A stretch of 64,000 bases of DNA, taken from the NCBI GenBank assembly GCA_965644315.1, contig CBFFRQ010000051.1:62001-126000 (forward strand), written 5' to 3'. The position numbers were made by a program, and so were the translations under genes. The notes beneath the pieces are model-generated. The model searched no databases. It saw only the letters and a list, made by a program, of their open reading frames with translations, and was not told where the DNA came from. Shown piece after piece: positions 52,102-61,165 of this stretch. The first letter of the stretch is position 1; each line of letters opens with the position of its first letter. Source of the DNA: Caecitellus pseudoparvulus (lineage: Eukaryota > Bigyra: Bicosoecida).

Positions 52102-54497
52102 ATGCCAACAGTCGTCTTCGTCAATGGCGGCAAGCGCAGTGCCGTCACCGTCACGCCCATGCAGACGCTGGTGGGTCAACTGCCACTCCCAGCGCACGGC
52201 TGCCGCACAGCGTGACAGGCACCTTATCTAACGTGTTTTCCCTGCACAGCGCCAAGCCCTGGATGCGTTCTGTGAAGCCAAAGGGCTGGAGGTGCGTGGC
52301 CAAGTGGCATCGCCCAAAACGAAACGCCCGCCTAACGCCGCCTCCCCGCCACCGCCTGCAGCCCTCAGACTTCACCCTCGTCGATGGCGGCAAAGCTGTT
52401 GACATGCATAGTCCATATAGATTCCTTGGTTTGCATCGGAATGCCACGCTGACTCTCAAGGGCCCGTCAGGTGCGCCTCGTCCACGCCTCACCCCGCCCA
52501 GGCATGCTCACACGCCGGTCGCCCAACACAGGTGCCACGCGTACACCCCGCGCCACCACGGCCCACGCCTCTGCTGCTCCTGCTGTGGGCTCTGGCGCTG
52601 GCGTCGCCCCTGCACTCGAGACTCCAGTGCGCGTGGCGGTGCAAGGCCCAGCAGGCCGCAGCACACTGAGCGTGCCCCCCTCCACCACCCTCGCTGACGT
52701 CTTGCGGCGCGCACTGCCAGACGCCGCCCTGGCTGGCATGACCATCACACTCATGCGCAGAGCGCTGCAGCACAGCGACCTGGACAAGACCATGCTCGGT
52801 GCGTGGCGTGCGGAGAGTCCACAGCCCAAAGGCAACGCACGCACAAACCCCACCCTGCCCCGCCACACGCAGAGCTGGGCGTCGGCTCAGGCGGTGCGCT
52901 GTTCCGAGTCACCACTTCAGCACCTGCGAGTCAGGCTCCCGCCGCATCCCCGCCCCAGCCCGCTCCCGCCACCACCACCCCGCCCACCACGGAAGGAGGT
53001 GCCAGCGAAAGCAAAGGCATCACGCAGGCCGCCCAGAGCCACCCGACACCCCCCCTGGCCCCCTCTGCAGCAGAGGCTGTGGCCAGGGCAGCTGTTGAGG
53101 CCCTGCGCAGCGCCGCCTTTGACGAGGACAGCCTGGCAACCCTCTCACTCGTGCTGCGCCTGTTGGACAATGTGCTGAAGGCGCCAGGCAGAGCCGAGCG
53201 CAGGGCAGTGCGCCTGGCCAACCCGAAAATCGCAAATTGCATTGGAAAGTGGCCGCCGGCCGTCGCGTTGCTGCTTGCGGCGGGTTTCCTGCCCACGCGG
53301 GATGCGCCAGACTGCTCGGATGTGCTCGTGCGCACTGCCCCTGCCGAAACTCACGCAGTCCTGGCCCCCACTGTTCTGGCCACTGCTGCACGCTTGGAGC
53401 AGGCGGGAGACCCTCCACGCCTTGCCCTCCTTCCGTGGGCAGAGGACTCCGACGCTGTCGTGGCTGTGCGCTCCGTGGTGGCGCAAGAAATCTCCACCAT
53501 GACCGGAACGCCTGCGCCGCCCCTCCCAGATGTGCGCGCAGCGGCAGCAGCCGCCGCACAGGCGCAGCAAGCAGCCTCCACCTTTGACATTTACTCGTCT
53601 TCGTCATTTTCCACGGCGCCGCAAGCTGCCAGCGTGCGCGCTGCCGCAGCAGGGCCCAGCCTCATGGAGCAGCGCCTGGCGAAACTGCAAGCGGCCGAGG
53701 CGGCAGCACGCGCTGCGCTGCCCTTCTCTGCCGCATCCCCGCCACCCCGTGACACACAAGCCATTCTCCCCTCCACTTTGCCTGGGTACAACCCTGGCAA
53801 GTTCCTCCCAGCGGACAAGCCAACGGGCATTCCCGTCGTCCCACCCACGCCCGGGCGGCAAGCGAAATCCGGCGTGTCAGACGGCGCGGCGGTGCTGGCC
53901 ATCGCCAAAGCAAGAGCAGATGCAGCTGAAAAGGCCTCCCGCTTCAGCTCGCAGGCAGAGCGAGACGTGCAGGCCCTCCAGCGCAAAGTGCTGTACCCGA
54001 AAACCCTCCTGCGCGTGCAGCTGCCAGATCGCACCGTGTTGCAAGGCTGCTTTGCGCCAGATGAGCCCATCGCAGCGGTACTTGCCTGGCTGGGCGACTG
54101 CATGCAGGATGGCGTAGTGGACAAGGCGGGCATGGCAGTGTACATCTCGCCTCCCCGCCGCACCCTGCCTTCTACAGGCACCTTGGAGGCGGAAGGCCTC
54201 GTGCCCAGTGCGCTGCTGTACGCGAGCATACCGCCGCCACACACACCCTTTCGCGCTGAAGATGTGCTGCTGCCGTCTCTTCTCGGCAGTAGCCAGGCCA
54301 CCCACACCCAAGTGCGGCAGGCTCTGGAGCAACACCGCCACGCGGCCGCCAACCAGGCACAGACAGCGCAGGAAACCGCGCCAACGCCACAGCCTCCCCC
54401 ACAATCGTCAGAGACCGCGAAATCGGCGCGTGAACTGCGCGAGGCCCGCCTGGAAGCCATGGCCCAGCGCATGCTGGGCGGCCGGCGGAAACTGTGA
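52102..54497 (+). CDS. UBL-PUB-UBX protein, ASPL/TUG-like p97 adaptor
   Basis: Five exons, 52102-52170, 52250-52291, 52362-52470, 52532-52798 and 52873-54497, encode 703 residues; four introns of 61-79 bases. The N-terminus is the TUG/ASPL-type ubiquitin-like domain (VVFVNGGKRSAVTVTPMQTL...ALDAFCEAKGLEPSDFTLVDGGKAVD...PYRFLGLHRNATLTL). A second beta-rich stretch follows (VRVAVQGPAGRSTLSVPPS). Residues about 232-306 look like a PUB domain (ALRSAAFDEDSLATLSLVLRLL...ERRAVRLANPKIANCI). Residues about 540-617 look like UBX (LLRVQLPDRTVLQGCFAPDEP...YASIPPP). PUB and UBX both bind the p97/Cdc48 ATPase. Animal TUG lacks PUB, and UBXN6 has PUB-UBX without this UBL. Intron 1 has a good branch-point-like CTAAC before its pyrimidine tract. 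Confidence 0.78.
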
Positions 54498-54658
54498 GCA
54501 GCCACTTGCAACACTGGCCACAACACTGCAACGGCCCGTTTGAACTTGCCAGAGTTGCGAATGCATTCACGGGTTGTGTTTTGAGCTACAAGTATGCATT
54601 TGTGTCGTGTTCCATGTAGTGCTGCAGGGTTTGGGCGATCTTCCAGCTTGACTCCGCA

Positions 54659-55423
54659 TCACCGGCGAAGTCGACTCCACTTGTCGTCCTCCTCCGCTTT
54701 CGCCCCTGCTTCCTTCTTCAACGCATGCTGCGCCTGCCTGGAACCAAACTTGACAGCCCTCTCCAGCAGCTCGCGCGCCTTGTCAGCGTTGCGCTGCACG
54801 CCGAAACCTCGCTTGTAGAACTGTGCAAGCTTGAACGCAGCTGTTCCATTCTCCCCGTCCACGGCCATACGAATTAACTCGACTGCCTTCTGTGGGTCCC
54901 GCTTAACCCCCTTGCCTTCCGCATACAAACTTCCCAACATGTGCAAGGCAAAGTTATCTTTTCCTGCCGCGGCCTCCTGGTAAAGTCGCGCAGCCTCAGC
55001 ATAATCCTGATCCACACCCCTACCCATGGCGTACATCTGCCCCAAACTAGCAATGCCCCTGACGCAGCCTGCAGCAGCTGAGGCTTGATACAACCTCACT
55101 GCCTCGGTGTCATCACGGGGTATCTGCCTGCCCGTTTGGTACCGCCTGCCGAGCTTGCACTGACCGTCCGGGTTGCCTTGCGCCGCCGATGCACGGTACC
55201 ACCTCAACGCTTCCTCCTGATCCTCACCCACACCTTCCCCGTCACTGTACATCTTGCCAACACGCCACTGTGCCTCCGCATCGCCCGCCTCGGCGCCTGC
55301 CAAACACTCCTCAAACGACTTGCCCTCCCACACCGTCCCACCTCCCTCACCACCTGCCACCTCACCAGCTTGCGGTGCTGCTGCACCTTGAGGAACTGCC
55401 GTCCCGCCTTCTTCGGCTGCCAT
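54659..55423 (-). CDS. Sel1-repeat protein, array copy 1
   Basis: From ATG 55423 (MAAEEGG...) the frame gives 254 residues with about six Sel1-like repeats, for example AQWRVGKMYSDGEGVGEDQEEALRWY, ASLGQMYAMGRGVDQDYAEAARLY and HMLGSLYAEGKGVKRDPQKAVEL. The end is DDKWSRLRR, shared by all copies. Sel1 repeats are TPR-like solenoids used as protein adaptors, for example in ER-associated degradation; no signal peptide or membrane helix is present here. The conserved acidic/Gly leader (AAPQAGEVAGGEGGG, then WEGKSFEECLAGAEAGDAE) is common to the array. A 5' UTR intron (55698-55430) precedes the ATG by 6 bases. It is the shortest intact copy. Confidence 0.88.
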   Translation of the reverse strand: MAAEEGGTAVPQGAAAPQAGEVAGGEGGGTVWEGKSFEECLAGAEAGDAEAQWRVGKMYSDGEGVGEDQEEALRWYRASAAQGNPDGQCKLGRRYQTGRQIPRDDTEAVRLYQASAAAGCVRGIASLGQMYAMGRGVDQDYAEAARLYQEAAAGKDNFALHMLGSLYAEGKGVKRDPQKAVELIRMAVDGENGTAAFKLAQFYKRGFGVQRNADKARELLERAVKFGSRQAQHALKKEAGAKAEEDDKWSRLRR

Positions 55424-55429
55424 CGCAAC

Positions 55430-55698
55430 CTGCGCAACACAAGCACCCACAACGTGCAAAGTAATGCACAGCACATCTCTGCTCTCCTTGTCCACACACT
55501 CGCTCCCCTGCCAACACGCGGTGAGTCGATCACCCGTGCACACAAGCGCAAGTGCTTGCGCAACCACACTCCCTACACCACGCCTACGACGCGCACACCT
55601 CCCCTTACGACACACACAGCAATGCACGCCATCACCCTCACACTACATACACAGCACGCCAGCTGCTGCCACGTCGCCTCGCGCTCACCCCCACTCAC
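55430..55698 (-). other. Predicted 5' UTR intron of Sel1 copy 1, conserved in position across the array
   Basis: On the minus strand an exon end CCCAG is followed by GTGAGTGG. The intron ends TTGCGCAG just before GTTGCGATG, whose ATG starts translation. The same donor and acceptor contexts recur before the other copies (donors near 57247, 58820 and 60710). The upstream exon has no useful ATG, so it is 5' UTR. These introns have A rather than C at +4, unlike most coding introns of the window. Confidence 0.55.
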
Positions 55699-55772
55699 CT
55701 GGGTATGCTCGCTCTGCTTGGCTGCTGGCCACTTCGCTCGTGGCGGGTGAGCCAATGCTGCTGATGCTGGTT

Positions 55773-56098
55773 GCGTGACTGTTGCAAGGACGGTGAATTT
55801 GGCTGTGTTTGTGATATGGTTTGAGGCGCAGAGTATAACGTGCCCGGGTGTTGGAGGATCTGGCAAGGCCACCCTCACCTCCTTCGACAGAGGATCAACT
55901 CACCGCCGAAGTCGACTCCACTTGTCGTCCTGCTCCAGCTCACCCTGCGCCTCCCGGGACCCAAGACTCGCAGCCCTCTCCAGCAGCTCACGAACCTTGC
56001 CGGCGTCGCGCGCCACACCCACACCTCGCTTGTACAAGCGTGATAGTCTAATCATTGCAGTGGTGTTGCCCTGGTCCACAGACCGCTGGTACCACTCC
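55773..56098. repeat. Near-identical 326-base block, copy A (upstream of Sel1 copy 1, into 3' end of copy 2)
   Basis: This block matches 57320-57645 at an offset of 1547 bases with only about two differences that I can see. It spans the 5' flank of one gene, the intergenic region and the last 200 bases of coding sequence of the next. A third, more diverged version occurs at about 58900-59230. The offset equals one gene unit, so it marks a recent tandem duplication or gene conversion. Confidence 0.85.
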
Positions 56099-56967
56099 AC
56101 AGCCTGGTGGGCATCCTGCTCCACGCCCTGTCCTCGTTCGTACATGCCCCCCAGCATGTGCTGGGCAAATCCGTATCCAGCCTCAGCCGCCTGCCGGAAC
56201 CATCGTGCAGCCTCAGTGTAGTCCTGATCCACACCCTGACCCTTCAGGTACGCCTTCCCCAAGCTTGTAAAGCCACTTGGATTCCCAGCATCCGCTTGAG
56301 CATGAAACAGCTCCATCGCCTTGTCAGGATTGTGCTCCACTCCCCGACCTTCCAAGTACAGCTCCCCAAGCTTCAAAACAGCTGTTCCGTTGCCCTGCTC
56401 AATGGCCATCTGAATCAACTCCAGCGCTCGGCGGTAGTCTTGCTTGACACCTCGCCCGTCCGCATACATGCTCCCAAGCATGTGCTGGGCAAAGTCATTT
56501 CCACCCTCTACAGCGATGCGGTACAGCCGAGCTGCCTCGTCGTAGTCTTGAGCAACGCCTTGGCCCAAATCGTACATATTCCCAATGCTCCCGGTACCGC
56601 GAACACACCCCAAGGCCTCTGACTCCTTGAACAGGGCCATGGCTCGATCGAAGTCGCGCTCCACACCTCTCCCAGTTTGATAGCCACGCCCGACGCCCCA
56701 CTTGCCGACAGCGTTCCCCTGCTCGGCAGCCTTGGAGTACCACTGAAACGCTTCACGTTCGTCCCTGGCGACACCTTCCCCGTCACTGTACATGTCACCC
56801 ACCCGCCACTGTGCCTCCGCATCACCCGCCTCGGCGCCTGCCAAGCACTCCTCAAACGACTTGCCCTCCCACACAGTCCCACCTCCCTCACCACCTGCCA
56901 CCCCTCCAGCTTGCGGTGCCACTGCGTCTTGAGGAACTGCCGTCCCGCCGCCTTCTTCGGCTGCCAT
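55900..56967 (-). CDS. Sel1-repeat protein, array copy 2
   Basis: From ATG 56967 the frame gives 355 residues with about nine Sel1 repeats. Examples are AQWRVGDMYSDGEGVARDEREAFQWY, GSIGNMYDLGQGVAQDYDEAARLY, HMLGSMYADGRGVKQDYRRALEL, LKLGELYLEGRGVEHNPDKAMEL and HMLGGMYERGQGVEQDAHQAVEWY. It starts MAAEEGGG and ends DDKWSRLRR like its neighbours. The solenoid is probably a cytosolic protein-interaction scaffold. Extra repeats relative to copy 1 indicate internal repeat duplication. Its 3' part is almost identical to that of copy 3. Confidence 0.88.
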   Translation of the reverse strand: MAAEEGGGTAVPQDAVAPQAGGVAGGEGGGTVWEGKSFEECLAGAEAGDAEAQWRVGDMYSDGEGVARDEREAFQWYSKAAEQGNAVGKWGVGRGYQTGRGVERDFDRAMALFKESEALGCVRGTGSIGNMYDLGQGVAQDYDEAARLYRIAVEGGNDFAQHMLGSMYADGRGVKQDYRRALELIQMAIEQGNGTAVLKLGELYLEGRGVEHNPDKAMELFHAQADAGNPSGFTSLGKAYLKGQGVDQDYTEAARWFRQAAEAGYGFAQHMLGGMYERGQGVEQDAHQAVEWYQRSVDQGNTTAMIRLSRLYKRGVGVARDAGKVRELLERAASLGSREAQGELEQDDKWSRLRR

Positions 56968-57319
56968 CGCAACCTGCGCAACACAAGCACACACGCACAT
57001 GCACGTCACTGCCTGCACACCTCTGCTCTGCCTGCCCACACATTCGCCCCCGGCCACCACGCTGCACATTTACTCATACCCGCAAGCGCAAGTGCTTGCG
57101 CAACCACACCCCTACACCACGCCCACGACACACACACCTGCTCGCATGACACACAGCAGTGCACGCTACCATCTCACACTACATGCACAGCACACCAGCT
57201 GCACGTCAGCTGCTGCCAGGTCGCCTCGCGCTCAGCCGCACTCACCTGGGTACACTGGCTGTGACTGGCTGCTGGCCACTTCGCTCGTGGCGAGTGTGCC
57301 AATGATATTGATGCTGGCT

Positions 57320-57645
57320 GCGTGACTGTTGCAAGGACGGTGAATTTGACTGTGTTTGTGATATGGTTTGAGGCGCAGAGTATAACGTGCCCGGGTGTTG
57401 GAGGATCTGGCAAGGCCACCCTCACCTCCTTCGACAGAGGATCAACTCACCGCCGAAGTCGACTCCACTTGTCGTCCTGCTCCAGCTCACCCTGCGCCTC
57501 CCGGGACCCAAGACTCGCAGCCCTCTCCAACAGCTCACGAACCTTGCCGGCGTCGCGCGCCACACCCACACCTCGCTTGTACAAGCGTGATAGTCTAATC
57601 ATTGCAGTGGTGTTGCCCTGGTCCACAGACCGCTGGTACCACTCA
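57320..57645. repeat. Near-identical 326-base block, copy B (upstream of Sel1 copy 2, into 3' end of copy 3)
   Basis: This is the second member of the duplicated block described at 55773-56098. It ends abruptly inside the coding part of copy 3, after which the two genes diverge. A sharp boundary of this kind is typical of gene conversion or an unequal crossover. Confidence 0.85.
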
Positions 57646-58546
57646 ACTGCCTGTTGAAAGTCCTGCTCCACGCCCTGTCCTCGTTCGTACATGCCCCCCA
57701 GCATGTGCTGGGCAAATTCATCTCCAGCCTCAGCCGCCTGCCGGAACAGCCGTGCAGCCTCGGTGTAGTCCTTGTCGACACCCCTTCCTTTCAGGTACGC
57801 CAGCCCCAAGTTCGTACAGCCACTTGGCATTTCCCAGCATCCGCTTGCAGCATGAAACAGCTCCATCGCCTTGTCAGGATTGTGCTCCACTCCCCGACCT
57901 TCCAAGTACAGTCTCCCCAAGCTTCAAAACAGCTGTTCGCGTTGCCCTGCTCAACTGGCCATCTGAATCAACTCCAGCGCTCGGCGGTAGATCTTGCTTG
58001 ACACCTCGCCCGTCCGCATACATGCTCCCAAGCATGTGCTGGGCAAAGTCATTTCCACCCTCTAGCAGCGATGCGGTACAGCCGAGCTGCCTCGTCGTAG
58101 TCTTGAGCCACACGCCTTGGCCCAAATCGTACATATTCCCAATGCTCCCGGTACCGCTGAACACAGCCCGCAAGGCCTCTGACTCCTTGAACAGGGCCAT
58201 GGCCTCGATCGTAAGTCGCGCTCCACACCTGCTCACCAGTTTGATACCGCCACGCCCGACGCCCGCACTTGACCGACAGCGTTGCCCTGCTCGGCAGCCG
58301 ATGCACGGTACCACCTGAAACGCTTCACGTTCTGATCCTCATGGCGACACCTTCCCCGTCACTGTACATGTCACCCACCCGCCACTGTGCCTCCGCATCG
58401 CCCGCCTCGGCGCCTGCCAAGCACTCCTCAAACGACTTGCCCTCCCACACCGTCCCACCTCCCTCACCACCTGCCACCCCTCCAGCTTGTGGTGCTGCCA
58501 CTGCGTCTTGAGGAACTGCCGTCCCGCCGCCTTCTTCGGCTGCCAT
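57447..58546 (-). pseudogene. Sel1-repeat gene, array copy 3, broken by many single-base insertions
   Basis: The start (ATG 58546, MAAEEGGG leader) and the end (DDKWSRLRR at 57447) match copy 2, but no frame is continuous. The N-terminal part is open to about 58340, a middle fragment lies in other frames, and the C-terminal 157 codons are open from about 57917. Compared with copy 2, the stretch 57830-58345 carries at least a dozen single-base insertions and no clear deletions, while both flanks are clean. Part of it (around 58300-58345) mixes wording of copy 2 with that of copies 1 and 4. It may be a decaying gene, but a mis-merged assembly of similar reads is at least as likely. Confidence 0.7.
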
Positions 58547-59021
58547 CGCAACCTGCGCAACGCACGCACACACGCACATGCGAAAGCAATGCACAGCACG
58601 CCTTTGCTCCCCTTGCCCATGCATTCGCCCCCCTGCCACCACGCTGCACGATTTACTCATACCCGCAAGCGCAAGTGCTTGCGCAACCACACTCCCTTCA
58701 CCACGCCTACGACGCGCACACCTCCCCTTACGACACACACAGCAATGCACGCCATCACCCTCACACTACATACACAGCACGCCAGCTGCTGCCAGGTCGC
58801 CTCGCGCTCAGCCGCACTCACCTGGGTATGCTCGCTCTGCTTGGCTGCTGGCCACTTCGCTCGTGGCGGGTGTGCCAATGCTGCTGATGCTGGTTTCGTG
58901 GCTGTGGCAAGGACACTGAATTTGACTGTGTTTGTGATATGGTTTCAGGCACATGTATAACGTGCCCGGGTGTTGGAGGATCTGCCAAGGCCACCCTCGT
59001 CTCCTTCAACAGAGGATCAAC

Positions 59022-60440
59022 TCACCGCCGAAGTCGACTCCACTTGTCGTCGTCCTCCTCCGCCCCCCCTGCTTCCTGCTTCAGCTCATCCTGCGCCTGC
59101 TTTGAACCAAGATCTGCAGCCCTCTCCAGCAGCTCACGAACCTTGCCAGCGTTGCGCGCCACACCCAAGCCTCGCTTGTACATGTGGGCCAGCCTGTAGA
59201 TTGCAGTGGCGTTGCCCTGCTCCACCGATCGCTGGTACCACTCTACTGCCTGTTGAAAGTCCTGCTCCACGCCCTGTCCTCGTTCGTACATGCCCCCCAG
59301 CATGTGCTGGGCAAATCCGTTCCCAGCCTCAGCCGCCTGCCGGAACAACCGTACAGCCTCAACATAGTCCTTGTCAACCCCATTGCCTGACAGGTACGCA
59401 CGCCCCAATTCGGTCACCCCTAGCATGTTTCCAGCATCCGCTGCTGCTTGAAACAACTCCACCGCCCTGCCAGGGTCGTACATCTCACCTTCACCTTTCA
59501 TGAGCAGTCTCCCGAGCTTCACCATCCCAGAGACGGTGCCCTGCTCAGCTGCTCGCTGGTACCACTTCACTGCTTTCCGAAGATCCTTCACAAGCCCACG
59601 CCCTTGCTCATATAGTTCCCCCAGCATCTGTTGGGCGAAACCGTTCCCAGCCTCAGCCGCCTCCCCGAACTGCCGTGCAGCCTCAGTGTAGTCCTGTTCG
59701 ACACCCTTGCCTGACAGGTACGCCTGCCCTAAGCTCGTCATTCCTCGAAGGTTTCCATCTTTGGCTGCCGCCCGAAACAGCTCAACTGCCCTGGTAGGAT
59801 CGTACATGGCACCTTGGGCGTGCATGAGCAGTCGCCCCAGCCTGACCATCGCAGTACTGTTCATCTGGCCAACTGCCCGTTGATGCCACTCTGCTGCTTG
59901 CTGCAAGTCCTTCTCCACGCCCTGCCCTTCCTCATACAGGCCCCCCAGCATATGCTGGGCAAAATCATCTCCAGCCTCAGCCGCCTGCCGGAACAACCGT
60001 GCAGCCTCAACATAGTCCTGATCCACACCCCTGCCCATGGCGTACATCTGCCCCAAACTAGCAATGCCCCTGACGCAGCCTGCAGCAGCCGAAGCTCGGA
60101 ACAACCTCAGCGCCTCGGCGTCATCACGGGGTACCTGCTCGCCAGTCTGGTACCGCCTGCCCAGTTTGTACTGGCCGCTGGGGTTGCCTTGCGCCGCCGA
60201 TGCACGGTACCACCTCAACGCTTCCTCCTGATCCTCATCCACACCTTCCCCGTCACTGTACATCTTGCCAACACGCCACTGTGCCTCCGCATCACCCGCC
60301 TCGGCGCCTGCCAGGCACTCCTCAAACGACTTGCCCTCCCACACCATCCCACCTCCCTCACCACCTGCCACCTCACCAGCTTGCGGTGCTGCCACTGCGT
60401 CTTGAGGAACTGCCGTCCCGCCGCCTTCTTCGGCTGCCAT
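59022..60440 (-). CDS. Sel1-repeat protein, array copy 4 (longest)
   Basis: From ATG 60440 the frame gives 472 residues with about twelve Sel1 repeats, the longest of the array. Repeats include AQWRVGKMYSDGEGVDEDQEEALRWY, ASLGQMYAMGRGVDQDYVEAARLF, HMLGGLYEEGQGVEKDLQQAAEWH, QMLGELYEQGRGLVKDLRKAVKWY and HMLGGMYERGQGVEQDFQQAVEWY. It shares the leader and the DDKWSRLRR end. Its N-terminal repeats resemble copy 1 and its C-terminal repeats resemble copies 2 and 3, so the array looks like a product of unequal exchange between repeats. No targeting signal is seen. Confidence 0.88.
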   Translation of the reverse strand: MAAEEGGGTAVPQDAVAAPQAGEVAGGEGGGMVWEGKSFEECLAGAEAGDAEAQWRVGKMYSDGEGVDEDQEEALRWYRASAAQGNPSGQYKLGRRYQTGEQVPRDDAEALRLFRASAAAGCVRGIASLGQMYAMGRGVDQDYVEAARLFRQAAEAGDDFAQHMLGGLYEEGQGVEKDLQQAAEWHQRAVGQMNSTAMVRLGRLLMHAQGAMYDPTRAVELFRAAAKDGNLRGMTSLGQAYLSGKGVEQDYTEAARQFGEAAEAGNGFAQQMLGELYEQGRGLVKDLRKAVKWYQRAAEQGTVSGMVKLGRLLMKGEGEMYDPGRAVELFQAAADAGNMLGVTELGRAYLSGNGVDKDYVEAVRLFRQAAEAGNGFAQHMLGGMYERGQGVEQDFQQAVEWYQRSVEQGNATAIYRLAHMYKRGLGVARNAGKVRELLERAADLGSKQAQDELKQEAGGAEEDDDKWSRLRR

Positions 60441-61165
60441 CGCAACCTGCGCAACGCACGCACACACGCACATGCGAAACAATGCACAGCACGCCTTTGC
60501 TCCCCTTGCCCATGCATTCGCCCCCCTGCCACCACGCTGCACGATCACCCATGCACAAGCGCAAGTGCTTGCTCAACCACACCCCTACACCACGCCTACG
60601 ACGCGCACACCTCCCCTCACGACACACACAGCAATGCACGCCATCACCCCCACACTACATACACAGCACGCCAGCTGCTGCCACGTCGCCTCGCGCTCAC
60701 CCCCACTCACCTGGGTACGCTGGGTCTGCTTGGCTGCTGGCCACTTCGCTCGTGGCGAGTGTGCCAGTGCTGGTGATGCTGGTTGTGTGAACATGATTGA
60801 GACTCTGACTATGTTTGTGATTGGATTTGAGACAGTGTGCACTGTGTGACGGGGTGTCAGTTGGCGTTTCTCATAAACACAACCACTTGCAACTAGGCCA
60901 GGCACCCCCCCCCCGACGAGGCAGACCCCCCCCCCAAGTCCAAGGACACGCCCACGCGGGAATGCGACGGCAAGACACTTTCAGACTCTTGACGTTGTAC
61001 TGTGCAGGCCTGCCTTGCACCTTTCGCTGCCTGTCGCTTGCGTTGTGCCGAGCTTTGTGCTTCGGAACACGCACGCCAGTAGCCGGCTACTTCCGCCGAG
61101 CTCACTCCGCGCATCGCACCTCGCGAGCGCTCTGTCGTGGTTCAGCCCACCTCAGTCCGTCCAAC
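60441..61165. promoter_or_regulatory. Divergent region between Sel1 copy 4 and RPS26
   Basis: The left part holds the 5' UTR intron and first exon of Sel1 copy 4 (donor GTGAGTGG at 60710). The right part should hold the RPS26 promoter. CTACTTCCGCC at 61087-61097, the recurrent motif in minus orientation, lies about 70 bases before the RPS26 ATG. GGCTACTTCCGC here is the exact reverse complement of the core seen before CBP20. Two C-runs occur near 60905-60940. Confidence 0.45.

Noticed and set aside
60900-60940. C-runs near the RPS26 promoter as a telomere-like or structured element
   Set aside because: They are just two short homopolymer-rich stretches with no repeat unit.
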